This document shows, piece after piece, positions 1 to 7,952 of a stretch of DNA of 64,000 nt. Position numbers and translations under genes: made by a program. The notes beneath the pieces are model-generated. The model was not told the DNA's origin. It did not search any database and saw nothing but the letters and a program-made list of their open reading frames with translations. The stretch lies in assembly GCA_902478785.1 (NCBI GenBank), contig CABSMJ010000004.1:62001-126000 (forward strand), read 5' to 3'. Origin of the DNA: an uncultured Oscillospiraceae bacterium. Its GTDB lineage: Bacteria > Bacillota > Clostridia > Oscillospirales > Oscillospiraceae. Positions within the stretch are counted from its first letter, which is position 1, and the number at the start of each line of letters is the position of its first letter.

Positions 1-9
1 TATCTATGA
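1..9 (+). CDS. Last codons of an upstream gene (partial)
   Basis: The first nine bases read Tyr-Leu-stop in frame 1. The next gene starts 17 bases later behind a good ribosome binding site, so this is probably the 3' end of the preceding cistron, most plausibly the ATPase of the ABC-2 type membrane protein that follows. Only two codons are visible, so the identity is inferred from position alone. Confidence 0.3.
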   Translation, partial: YL

Positions 10-26
10 GCTGGGAGGTGTGGACT

Positions 27-2057
27 ATGCGGTCCGTGACATCGTGCTTTAACGCCATGCTCTTTCGCAAGAACCTGACCCGATTCTGGCCGCTGTGGAC
101 CATGGCCTCCCTGCTGGCTATCCTGCCGCCTCTGGCGCTGGCCACGGAGCTGGTCCGGGGCTACGGCGACAAAAACCCGCTGTCCCTGACGGACGTATAT
201 TACAGTGCTATCTCCGCTGCCGCGCCCATTGTGCTGCTGCTCTATGCGGTGCTGTGTGCCCTGGCGGTTTGGGGCTACCTCTTCGGCAGCCGCAGTGTGG
301 GCATGCTCCACTCCATGCCCATCACCCGGAAGGGCCTTTTCCTCACCAACGCCCTCTCGGGCCTGGTGATGACCCTGATCCCCTGGGTGGTGTGCGGGGC
401 GCTGTTCCTGGTGGTGTCCCTGGCCTTTGGCCTCTTTGACCCGGTGGGTCTGGGGGTGACGGTGCTGAGCGTGCTGGGGCTGAGTCTCTTTTACTTTGCT
501 TCCGCCACCCTCTGCGCTTTCCTCACCGGCAACGTCTTTGCCATGCCTGCTTTCTACTTTGTGCTCCACTTCATCGCCATGATTCTGGAGACGCTGATCT
601 CCGCCCTGGTGACGCTGTGCTTTTTCGGCACCACCACCGCCTATATGGGCCGGGTGGATTTCCTCTCCCCCACGGTGTGGCTGGTGAGCCACCTGAGCGT
701 GGATCGGGTCTACCAGGATGTGTGGGTGGCGGAGAGCGGAGGCGGCGGCTACACCGACCAGACCCTGGCCGCGGTGCATCTCGTCAAGGGCTGGGCCATC
801 GGGGCTTACGCCTTGGTGGGCCTGGTGCTGCTGGTGTGCGCCTGGCTGCTCTATCGCCGCCGGGCCAGTGAGTGTGCCGGCGACGTGGTGGCAGTGGGCT
901 GGATGAAGCCGCTGTTCCGCTATGGCGTGGCTTTCTTTGCCGCCCTGGCGGGTGGCCAGGGCCTGTATGCCCTGTTCTGGTACGACGCGGTGACCTGGAA
1001 GTTCCTTCCCCTGCTGGGATGCATGATCTTCTCCGGTATTATTGGTTACTATGTGGCCTCCATGCTGCTGGCCAAGTCGCTGAAGGTGTTCCGGGGCAGC
1101 TGGAAGGGCCTGGTGGCCCTGTCGGCGGTGCTGTTGGTGCTGTGCCTGGGCCTGCGCTTTGACGTGGCCGGGGTGGAGCGCCGCGTTCCGGCCCTGGACC
1201 AGGTGGAGCAGGTGGAGCTGTATCTGGACGAGAACAACTATACCCTTATTGCCGGAGAGGATGACGCCCTCATCAAACAGGTGCTGGAGCTGCACCAGGC
1301 CGTGGTAGAGGACAAGAACTATATCCAGTCCCAGCAGAGCAGGTGGTATGCCGCTGGCGCCGGGGAGGAAGAAACCACCTATCTGCGCCTGCGCTATGAG
1401 CTGGCCAATGGCCTGAGCCTGGCCCGGTCCTATATGCTGCCCCTGTCCCAGACCCGGATGGACCAGCCGGATACCTATGACGCCCGCCTCAGCGCGCTGG
1501 TGGAGACGGATGCCCTCAAATATATGCGGCTGCATCTGGACCCCTCCGGTGAGATGGCTGAGAGTTGGAAGACGGAGGGCCTGTGGCTCTACAGCGATGT
1601 GACCAACTTCCCGGGTCTGGACGGCACCAGCCGGGACGCCGACGCGGTGCTTGCGGCTCTGGCTCAGGACATTGCGGCGGGCAACTGGGGCAGCCCCAGC
1701 TGGAGCAAAGATGCGGAGGACCGGTATGTGGTCAGCCTGGAGATCCGCTATATCCGCACCGGCGGATGGACGGAGGACCGGGCAGAGGACCGGGCGGAGA
1801 GCGATTCCATTACCATCTCCCTCCGACCGGAAATGACCCATACCGTAGAGACGCTGCTGGAGCTGGGCCTGGTCCAGAATTCGGATCTGATCACCTGGGC
1901 CGATTGGAATGCGGAAGATGGCGGGCAAACCCATGAAATGCTTGCGGCCCCTGACGCCGGGCCCGACGCCGAGGTGACGCCGCTGGCCGAGGGGACCGCC
2001 GTGACGGTCATTGGAGACGGCGTGCCTGCCCAGAGCCTGAGAGAGCTGGTGAGTTGA
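27..2057 (+). CDS. ABC-2 type transporter permease-like membrane protein with large C-terminal domain
   Basis: Polytopic membrane protein of 676 residues. The first ~370 residues hold several hydrophobic segments in the style of ABC-2 permeases, including one near residues 20-40 and a cluster at about 60-220. A last membrane span at about 360-380 is followed by a ~300-residue soluble region rich in Asp, Glu and Tyr that probably faces outward. I start at the ATG at 27 because GGGAGGTG lies 6-7 bases upstream; an in-frame ATG at 6 has no such signal. The downstream amidase starts one base after this stop, so the two are likely cotranscribed. The substrate cannot be read from the sequence. Family assignment (permease subunit needing a separate ATPase) is moderately sure. 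Confidence 0.7.
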   Translation: MRSVTSCFNAMLFRKNLTRFWPLWTMASLLAILPPLALATELVRGYGDKNPLSLTDVYYSAISAAAPIVLLLYAVLCALAVWGYLFGSRSVGMLHSMPITRKGLFLTNALSGLVMTLIPWVVCGALFLVVSLAFGLFDPVGLGVTVLSVLGLSLFYFASATLCAFLTGNVFAMPAFYFVLHFIAMILETLISALVTLCFFGTTTAYMGRVDFLSPTVWLVSHLSVDRVYQDVWVAESGGGGYTDQTLAAVHLVKGWAIGAYALVGLVLLVCAWLLYRRRASECAGDVVAVGWMKPLFRYGVAFFAALAGGQGLYALFWYDAVTWKFLPLLGCMIFSGIIGYYVASMLLAKSLKVFRGSWKGLVALSAVLLVLCLGLRFDVAGVERRVPALDQVEQVELYLDENNYTLIAGEDDALIKQVLELHQAVVEDKNYIQSQQSRWYAAGAGEEETTYLRLRYELANGLSLARSYMLPLSQTRMDQPDTYDARLSALVETDALKYMRLHLDPSGEMAESWKTEGLWLYSDVTNFPGLDGTSRDADAVLAALAQDIAAGNWGSPSWSKDAEDRYVVSLEIRYIRTGGWTEDRAEDRAESDSITISLRPEMTHTVETLLELGLVQNSDLITWADWNAEDGGQTHEMLAAPDAGPDAEVTPLAEGTAVTVIGDGVPAQSLRELVS

Positions 2058-2058
2058 A

Positions 2059-2739
2059 TTGACCGAAACGCAGATGACCCAGCGCCGCCCGGCCCGTCGC
2101 TCCCGCCGCTCCCACCGCAGACAGTGGAACCGTCGGCGGGGTCTGGCCCTGGTGCTGGCGGCGGTGCTGGTGGTGACGGGGGTGGTGTTGTTTTTGCTGC
2201 GGGGCAGTGGGCTGCCGGCGGAGAACGTCAGGACCCCGGACTATGTGGAAAAGGACTATTTGACCGTCAACCCCTGGTCCCGGCCGGGGGAGCCCTTGGA
2301 GGAGATCAACGGCGTGGTGATCCACTATGTGGGCAACCCGGGCACCACCGCCCAGGCCAACCGCAACTATTTTGAATCCCTTTCCTCCGGGGAGGAGGGG
2401 GTCTACGCCAGCTCTCACTTCATCGTGGGCCTGGAAGGGGAGGTGGTCCAGTGTATCCCCCTGACGGAGATCGCCTACGCCTCCAATTCCCGCAACGACG
2501 ACACGGTGGCCATCGAAGTCTGCCATCCCGACGAGACGGGGCAGTTTTCCCAGGTGACCTATGACCGGGTGGTGGAGCTGACGGCCTGGCTGTGCAAGAC
2601 CTTCCGTTTGGACCCGGCCACCGACGTGATCCGCCACTATGACGTCTCCGGCAAGCTCTGCCCGCTGTACTATGTGGAAAACCAGGAGGCCTGGGACCAG
2701 TTCCTCACGGATGTGGCGGCCAAGATGGCGGACGATTGA
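2059..2739 (+). CDS. Membrane-anchored N-acetylmuramoyl-L-alanine amidase (Amidase_2/PGRP type)
   Basis: Zn-dependent amidase expected to cleave the lactyl-alanine bond of peptidoglycan outside the membrane. A very basic N-terminus (residues 9-27, mostly Arg) precedes one transmembrane helix at about 28-48, giving an N-in, C-out anchor. The catalytic domain spans about 80-215: zinc ligands fit His89 (IHYVG), His193 (RHYDVSGK) and Cys201 (KLCP), with Glu153 in AIEVC. The start is a TTG with GGTGAG just upstream; an ATG at 2074 is the alternative. It follows the ABC-like protein without a gap and ends before a strong bidirectional terminator. A role in wall turnover is inferred from the family. 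Confidence 0.88.
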   Translation: MTETQMTQRRPARRSRRSHRRQWNRRRGLALVLAAVLVVTGVVLFLLRGSGLPAENVRTPDYVEKDYLTVNPWSRPGEPLEEINGVVIHYVGNPGTTAQANRNYFESLSSGEEGVYASSHFIVGLEGEVVQCIPLTEIAYASNSRNDDTVAIEVCHPDETGQFSQVTYDRVVELTAWLCKTFRLDPATDVIRHYDVSGKLCPLYYVENQEAWDQFLTDVAAKMADD

Positions 2740-2789
2740 TTCTAAAAGTGATACCGGAGCAGGGGAGAGGTCCCCTGACCGGGAAAAAA

Positions 2790-2822
2790 CACCCCCGATC
2801 CACCGCTGGTGGATCGGGGGTG
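2790..2822. terminator. Bidirectional terminator between amidase and XRE-cupin gene
   Basis: Perfect 15-bp stem (2790-2804 with 2808-2822) and a three-base loop. Six A's lie on the left and CGTTTTATT on the right, so it can stop both converging transcripts. Confidence 0.85.
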
Positions 2823-2840
2823 CGTTTTATTGAACGAATG

Positions 2841-3428
2841 TTACAGGGTGTCCTGTCGGGGCAGGTGGGTGGCGTAGTTGATGATCATGGCCGCCCGGGT
2901 GATGCCCTTGGAGACGTTGCGGTAGGTGTGGCGGCAGTCGGCCCGGTAGGAGATGACGGAACCCTGGGGCACGGTGAAGCAGGCCTCGCCCTTCTCGCCC
3001 AGGCGCACCTCCAGCTCCCCTTGGTACACCAGCACAAACTCCTCGGTGCCGTCGGCGTGGGGCCGGGAGTCGGACACGGCGCCGGGGTCCAGCTCCAGGT
3101 CGATGACCTCGAAGGTCCGGTCCCGGTGGGCGGGCACGATGGGGTAGAGGCGGAAGTGGCCGTGGTCGCTGCTGACCGGCTTCATGTCTGCCTCGCTGAG
3201 GATCTGGGTGCCCTGCTCCGAGCGCTCCATCAAGGAGGTGAAGGAGACCTGGAGACCGGTGGCGATCTTCCACAGGGTGGAGATGGTGGGGCTGGACTCG
3301 CCCCGCTCGATCTGACCCAGCATGCTCTTGCTCACGCCGGTGCGCTCCGCCGCCTCGCTGAGGCTCAGGTGCATATCACGACGCAGATTTTTCAGATTGT
3401 CCGCGATGACCGAATTCATATCCGGCAT
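2841..3428 (-). CDS. XRE-family transcriptional regulator with C-terminal cupin domain
   Basis: DNA-binding regulator with an N-terminal lambda-repressor-type helix-turn-helix (MSLSEAAERTGVSKSMLGQIERG-like region in the first ~60 residues) and a C-terminal cupin (about residues 110-190, with RPHADGTEEFVLVYQGELE and the PxG motif). This architecture usually senses a small ligand in the cupin and controls amino acid, polyamine or transport genes. The reading frame extends upstream to 3539, but the promoter found at 3498-3526 rules that out. Starts at 3428 (ATG), 3419 (ATG) or 3446 (GTG, with GGGAAC ahead) are all possible; I use 3428. The target genes are not known; autoregulation is suggested by a tandem repeat in its promoter. 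Confidence 0.88.
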   Translation of the reverse strand: MPDMNSVIADNLKNLRRDMHLSLSEAAERTGVSKSMLGQIERGESSPTISTLWKIATGLQVSFTSLMERSEQGTQILSEADMKPVSSDHGHFRLYPIVPAHRDRTFEVIDLELDPGAVSDSRPHADGTEEFVLVYQGELEVRLGEKGEACFTVPQGSVISYRADCRHTYRNVSKGITRAAMIINYATHLPRQDTL

Positions 3429-3497
3429 AAAATCATAGGAGTTCACGATAGTTCCCAAGCCTTCCTGTCGCTGGTCCGACGTTGATAGACAATATAT

Positions 3498-3527
3498 ATC
3501 ATATTGTACGTGCAAAGTACGTGCAAA
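3498..3527 (-). promoter_or_regulatory. Promoter and tandem operator of the XRE-cupin gene
   Basis: On the minus strand TTGCAC (3521-3526) and TATGAT (3498-3503) are 17 bases apart. A perfect tandem 11-bp repeat, GTACGTGCAAA on the plus strand at 3506-3516 and 3517-3527, covers the spacer and -35 box. One helical turn separates equivalent positions, as expected for a repressor site. Confidence 0.7.
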
Positions 3528-3539
3528 CTTTATTGCCAT

Positions 3540-3957
3540 TGTAGCACATTGTCATTGTAGCACGAGAAGTGGGCCTTGACAACCATCTTTTCCCTTTTTT
3601 GGCCAAAATAGACGACCGCCGCGTTCTATTTTATCGCACGGAATTTCATGGGCCTCGCTCGGCGGAGTTTTCCTGCTCAAAATACCCAAGAAAAGGCGCT
3701 GATTTTGTGTAGTATTCTAAAAATCCCCGGGAGAAGAAAAAAGGAATTGACAAATTTGTGAAAAGGGATATAGTGGGAGTAGAGCCGTTATAACGTACGA
3801 ATAAGGCTGGCAGCCCGGAGGAGGCACCGGTGCCGCCGCCGCGTCAGATGTGGGTTCCCTCGTCATTCCCGCTGACGTAGTTACCGTTCGGACCGCCCGG
3901 GTAAGCAGGGCGGCAGCGGCCGTTTTAATTGCAAATTTTTAGAAAGAGGGTATTGCA
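3540..3957. other. 418-bp intergenic region with promoter and structured GC-rich leader
   Basis: No gene seen. The left part is AT-rich. A plus-strand promoter sits at 3747-3774. About 3781-3957 would be a ~175-nt GC-rich leader of the M20 gene with possible helices, for example the palindrome GGCACCGGTGCC and a CGTCAG...CTGACG pair (about 3841-3886). I do not recognise a riboswitch class in it. Confidence 0.5.
3747..3774 (+). promoter_or_regulatory. Sigma-A type promoter of the M20 amidohydrolase gene
   Basis: TTGACA at 3747-3752 and TATAGT at 3769-3774 with a 16-base spacer. It leaves a long leader before the start codon. Confidence 0.65.
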
Positions 3958-5157
3958 ATGGCAACGATTCGTGAACAGTGCATGGGAGTAAAGGACTACG
4001 TCATCGAGATGCGCCGTAAGCTCCATCAGATCCCCGAGCTGGGCATTAACAATCCCCAGACCCAGGCTTTCATCTGCGCAGAGCTGGACAAGATGGGCGT
4101 TCCCTATCAGAAGAACACCGTCGTCCATGACGGCGTGCAGGATACCGGCGTGGTGGCCTTCATTGAGGGCAAGAACACCGATAAGGTGATCGCGCTGCGT
4201 GCCGACGTGGACGCTCTGCCTGTGCTGGAGAAGCTGGATGTGCCCTACAAGTCCCAGCATGAGGGCCAGATGCACGCCTGCGGCCACGACAACCACTGCG
4301 CTATGCTGCTGGGTGCCGCCAAGGTCCTGTCCCAGATCAAGGATCAGCTCAACGGCTCTGTGAAGCTGTTCTTCCAGTCCGGCGAGGAGTGCATCACCGG
4401 CGCCAAGATGCTCATCGAGGGCGGCTTCATGGAGAATCCCAAGGTCACTGCCTGCGCTGCCATGCACGTCTGGCCCCAGCCCCAGTACAAGTCCGGCGCC
4501 CTCATCATCAAGAACGGCTGCATGATGGCCTCCGGCGACAAGTTCGACATCTACATCAAGGGCGAGGGCAGCCACGGCTCCCAGCCCGCTCTGGGCCATG
4601 ACCCCATCACCTGCGCTGCTCAGGTGATCTCCGCCCTGCAGAACATCACCAGCCGTGAGATCCCCGGCGATGAGCCCCGCGTCCTGTCCATCTGCCAGGT
4701 CCACTCCGGCTCCGCCTGGAACATCATCCCCGACCAGGCCTATATGCAGGGCACCATCCGCACCACCGATCCCAAGACCCGCGCCTTCTATGTCAAGCGC
4801 ATCACCGAGGTCGTGGAGGGCATCTGCGCCGCCATGCGCTGCGAGGGCCGTGTGGACTGGGTGGATGGTCTGCCTCCCGTCATGAACAACCCCGAGATGG
4901 TCGACCTGGCCGTGGGCGCCGTCCGCGAGGTCCTGGGCGACGAGTTTGTGGAGCAGAACGTGCAGACCTCCATGGGCAACGAGGACTTTGCCTACTTCAT
5001 GGATATGGTTCCCGGCGTCCTGGCCTTCCTGAACATCTCCAACGACGATCCCGCCACCCACTACTCCGTCCACAGCCCCACCTTCCAGGTGGACGAGGAC
5101 ATCCTCTGGCACGGCACCGCGTTCCATGTCCAGACCGCGGTCAACTACCTCAAATAA
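3958..5157 (+). CDS. M20 family amidohydrolase (N-acyl-amino-acid / amidohydrolase type)
   Basis: Metal-dependent hydrolase of 399 residues, the usual length for the M20D group that includes IAA-amino acid hydrolases and N-acyl-L-amino acid amidohydrolases. The diagnostic MHACGHD motif supplies Cys108 and His110; SGEE (Glu143/Glu144) provides base and ligand; His170 lies in MHVWP; a late His lies in VHSPTF. Expected reaction is hydrolysis of an N-acyl or peptide bond to free an amino acid. AGAAAGAGGG precedes the ATG. It has its own promoter and a hairpin after the stop, and lies just ahead of the glycyl radical enzyme operon, so a role in freeing that pathway's substrate is possible but only inferred. 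Substrate unknown. Confidence 0.88.
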   Translation: MATIREQCMGVKDYVIEMRRKLHQIPELGINNPQTQAFICAELDKMGVPYQKNTVVHDGVQDTGVVAFIEGKNTDKVIALRADVDALPVLEKLDVPYKSQHEGQMHACGHDNHCAMLLGAAKVLSQIKDQLNGSVKLFFQSGEECITGAKMLIEGGFMENPKVTACAAMHVWPQPQYKSGALIIKNGCMMASGDKFDIYIKGEGSHGSQPALGHDPITCAAQVISALQNITSREIPGDEPRVLSICQVHSGSAWNIIPDQAYMQGTIRTTDPKTRAFYVKRITEVVEGICAAMRCEGRVDWVDGLPPVMNNPEMVDLAVGAVREVLGDEFVEQNVQTSMGNEDFAYFMDMVPGVLAFLNISNDDPATHYSVHSPTFQVDEDILWHGTAFHVQTAVNYLK

Positions 5158-5174
5158 AGAATCCCAACTGCTTC

Positions 5175-5208
5175 AAGGGCATCCCCGGCGCACGCTGGGG
5201 ATGCCCTT
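5175..5208 (+). terminator. Hairpin terminator after M20 gene
   Basis: A 12-bp stem (AAGGGCATCCCC with GGGGATGCCCTT) followed by only TTTG. The U-tract is short, so termination may be partial. Confidence 0.55.
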
Positions 5209-5356
5209 TGACCAACAAAACGCCCGCTTTTGACCTTATATTTCGGACAAAATGAAAGGGAAGAGCGGGATTATATGCTCTTTTGACGGAAATAACGGGA
5301 GAAAATAGGGCAAAATACCAAAAATAAAAAAGATTTGCCCAAAGCTTTTCCGCCTG

Positions 5357-5385
5357 TTGACAGACCGGACCCAATGTGCTATGGT
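5357..5385 (+). promoter_or_regulatory. Promoter of the glycyl radical enzyme operon
   Basis: TTGACA (5357-5362) and TATGGT (5380-5385) separated by 17 bases, about 60 bases before the start codon. Confidence 0.7.
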
Positions 5386-5448
5386 TAGGTTAAAGATTCA
5401 AGATAACGCACGGACAAAGAAAAAATCCGTAATGAGAATAAGGGGTGT

Positions 5449-7824
5449 ATGAACATGGTGACAGAGCGTATCGAAAAGATCAGACAGAACTATGTGAATG
5501 CAAAGCCGGCCATCTCCTGTGAGCGGGCCTGGCTGTGGACCGAGTCCCACAAGAAGACCGAGGGTCTGCCGGTGTGCATTCGCCGGGCCCGGGCCTTCTA
5601 TGACTGCTGCGACCAGCTGACGGTCCACATCTTTGAAGGCGAGCTGGTGGTGGGCGCCATCGGCGAGCACCGCAAGTGCGGCATCCTGACGCCGGAATTC
5701 TCCTGGCTGTGGGTGGACAAGGAGATGGACACCTTCTCCAGCCGTCCCCAGGACCCCTATGAGATGACCGACGAGCAGCGCAAGTTCATGCGGGAGAAGA
5801 TCTTCCCCTACTGGAAGGACAAGTCCCTGGAGGAGGCCTTCCTGAAGCGGGTGCCCGAGGACACCAAGAAGATCGGCGTGGACACCGGCATCATCGACAA
5901 CGACTCCAAGTGGCGCCAGGCCGTGGGCGAGATCACCCCCGACTATCAGGACGTCCTGTTCAAGAAGGGCTTCGGCGGCCTGATTCGGGAGGCTGAGGAG
6001 CACATTGCCCAGCTGGATCTGGCCAACCCTGAGGACGAGGACAAGCGGGACTTCTATGAGTCCACCATCTGGACCTCCAAGGGCATCATCCGCTATGCCA
6101 ACCGCTATGCCGACGAGGCCGAGCGCCTGGCTGCCGAGGAGAAGGACCCCAAGCGGGCCGAGGAGCTCCGGGTCATCGCCCGCAACTGCCGCACCGTGCC
6201 GGAGAATCCCCCCAAGAGCTTCTATGAGGCCATCCAGTTCCTGTGGTTCGTCCAGATCGGCGGCATTCTCTCCGAGAATCCCCTGTCTCTGAACCCCGGC
6301 CGGTTTGACCAGTACATGGACCCCTACTATGAGGCCGACATCCAGAAGGGTGCCATCACCCAGGACTTTGCCCAGGAGCTCATCGAGGCTCTGTGGCTGA
6401 AGTACTCCGAGTGGGTCTGGACCATCTCCTCCAACACCGCCGACTACTTCGCCGGCTATAACCAGTTCCAGAACCTGACCGTGGGCGGCAAGAAGCGGGA
6501 CGGCAAGGACGGCACCAACCCCGTCACCTACATGGCTATGAAGGCCACCGAGGAGGTCAAGACCCATCAGCCGGGTCTGTCCGTCCGTGTTCAGGCCGAC
6601 TGCCCCAAGGAGTTCCTGGACGCTGTGACCCACCTGGTGTCCCTAGGCACCGGCTTCCCCGCCATCCACAACGATGCCGTGGGCTATCAGATGCTCATCA
6701 ACGCCGGCTATGAGCCCGACGACGCCCGTGACTGGAACAACTGCGGCTGCGTGGTGCCTCACTTCCGCAAGACCGGTGAGTGGACCGCCGCTGTGAACAT
6801 GAACTTCGGCTCCGCCATGGAGTACGCCCTGAACCAGGGCTATTCCCTGATGACCGGCGAGAAGATGGGCCTGGACGAAAAGCCCGCCAAGGACTTCACC
6901 TCCTATGAGGAGGTCAAGGCCGCCTTCTATAAGCAGTTCGACAACCTGTGCCGTCACTCCATCATCCTGACCCTGGAGGCCCAGCGTCTGCACAAGGAGA
7001 TGGTCCCCCGTCCCTTCCTGTCCTCCTGCATCGAAAACTGCATGGAGACCGGCAAGGACCTGAGCCAGGGCGGCGCCAAGTACAACGTGGGCCCCGTCAT
7101 CACCGGTATCGGTCTGGCTGTGGTGTCCAACTCCCTGGCTGCCATCCGCAAGCTGGTGTTCGAGGACAAGGTCTGCACCATGGAGACCCTGGTCAAGGCC
7201 CTTCAGGCCAACTGGGAGGGCTATGAGGACCTGCGGGCCAAGGCCCAGGAGTGCCCCAAGTACGGCAACGATGACGACTATGTGGACGACATCGCCGTAG
7301 AGGTGGCCAACCACTACTATCACGAGATCCACCAGTATAAGGATATCTTCGGCAAGCCCTTCACCACCGCCTTCATGGGCATCTCCAACTACATCCCCAT
7401 GGGCCGTGTCCTGGGCGCCACCCCCTGCGGCCGCAAGAACGGCGAGCCCTCCAGCGAGGGCGTCAGCCCCTACGTGGGTACCGACAAGTCCACCCCCCTG
7501 GCTGCCATGCGCTCCACGGCCAAGCTCAACCAGGAGGTCCACTCCGGCGGTACGCTGCTGAACCTGCGTCTGAACCACGACCTGGTGGCCACCAAGCGCG
7601 GCCAGTCCAACCTGGGCGCCATGATCCAGACCCTGTTCTCTCTGGGTGCCTTCCACGTCCAGTTCAACTGCATCTCCTCCAAGGTGCTGCGGGACGCCCA
7701 GGCTCACCCCGAGAACTATAAGGACCTGCTGGTCCGTGTGGCGGGCTATTCCACCCAGTTTGTCAACCTGTCCAAGTCTATGCAGGATGCCATCATTGCC
7801 CGCACGGAGCACAGCGAGTTTTAA
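5449..7824 (+). CDS. Glycyl radical enzyme of unknown substrate (PFL-like family)
   Basis: 791-residue member of the pyruvate formate-lyase / glycyl radical enzyme (GRE) superfamily. The glycyl radical motif RVAGYSTQF is near the C-terminus, with Gly766 as the radical site. The thiyl loop reads NNCGCVVPHF, with Cys434 in the conserved place and an extra Cys432. In eliminating and decarboxylating members such as hydroxyproline, diol and choline enzymes the motif is C-V-E, with Glu as acid/base; here that residue is Val436. It also lacks the adjacent Cys-Cys pair of true pyruvate formate-lyase. It is therefore neither a normal diol-type eliminase nor a keto-acid lyase by motif. AAGGGG precedes the ATG; an ATG six bases on is equally placed. 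The activase follows after a strong intercistronic hairpin. Function not assigned. Confidence 0.9.
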   Translation: MNMVTERIEKIRQNYVNAKPAISCERAWLWTESHKKTEGLPVCIRRARAFYDCCDQLTVHIFEGELVVGAIGEHRKCGILTPEFSWLWVDKEMDTFSSRPQDPYEMTDEQRKFMREKIFPYWKDKSLEEAFLKRVPEDTKKIGVDTGIIDNDSKWRQAVGEITPDYQDVLFKKGFGGLIREAEEHIAQLDLANPEDEDKRDFYESTIWTSKGIIRYANRYADEAERLAAEEKDPKRAEELRVIARNCRTVPENPPKSFYEAIQFLWFVQIGGILSENPLSLNPGRFDQYMDPYYEADIQKGAITQDFAQELIEALWLKYSEWVWTISSNTADYFAGYNQFQNLTVGGKKRDGKDGTNPVTYMAMKATEEVKTHQPGLSVRVQADCPKEFLDAVTHLVSLGTGFPAIHNDAVGYQMLINAGYEPDDARDWNNCGCVVPHFRKTGEWTAAVNMNFGSAMEYALNQGYSLMTGEKMGLDEKPAKDFTSYEEVKAAFYKQFDNLCRHSIILTLEAQRLHKEMVPRPFLSSCIENCMETGKDLSQGGAKYNVGPVITGIGLAVVSNSLAAIRKLVFEDKVCTMETLVKALQANWEGYEDLRAKAQECPKYGNDDDYVDDIAVEVANHYYHEIHQYKDIFGKPFTTAFMGISNYIPMGRVLGATPCGRKNGEPSSEGVSPYVGTDKSTPLAAMRSTAKLNQEVHSGGTLLNLRLNHDLVATKRGQSNLGAMIQTLFSLGAFHVQFNCISSKVLRDAQAHPENYKDLLVRVAGYSTQFVNLSKSMQDAIIARTEHSEF

Positions 7825-7861
7825 TCTGCGCCCCAGCGCCTGAGGATTGTAAGGCCATAAA

Positions 7862-7902
7862 CGGGTGCGGGGCGGGACCGCCATTGTCCCGCCCCGCACC
7901 CG
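7862..7902 (+). other. Intercistronic hairpin between GRE and activase genes
   Basis: Perfect 17-bp GC-rich stem (7862-7878 with 7886-7902) and a seven-base loop, without a T-tract. It sits 51 bases before the activase start, so it more likely stabilises the upstream message or lowers activase expression than ends transcription. Confidence 0.7.
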
Positions 7903-7952
7903 CCTCCGCATTTCCTACTGGCGCAATAGGATATACGAAAGGGAGGCCGATT

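Noticed and set aside
3429..3539. Upstream start of the XRE-cupin gene at 3539
   Set aside because: That codon lies upstream of the -35/-10 promoter and could not be in the message.
3820..3930. T-box element upstream of the M20 gene
   Set aside because: A stretch resembles the T-box core by GC content, but the required AGGGTGGNACCGCG sequence and its terminator partner are not there.
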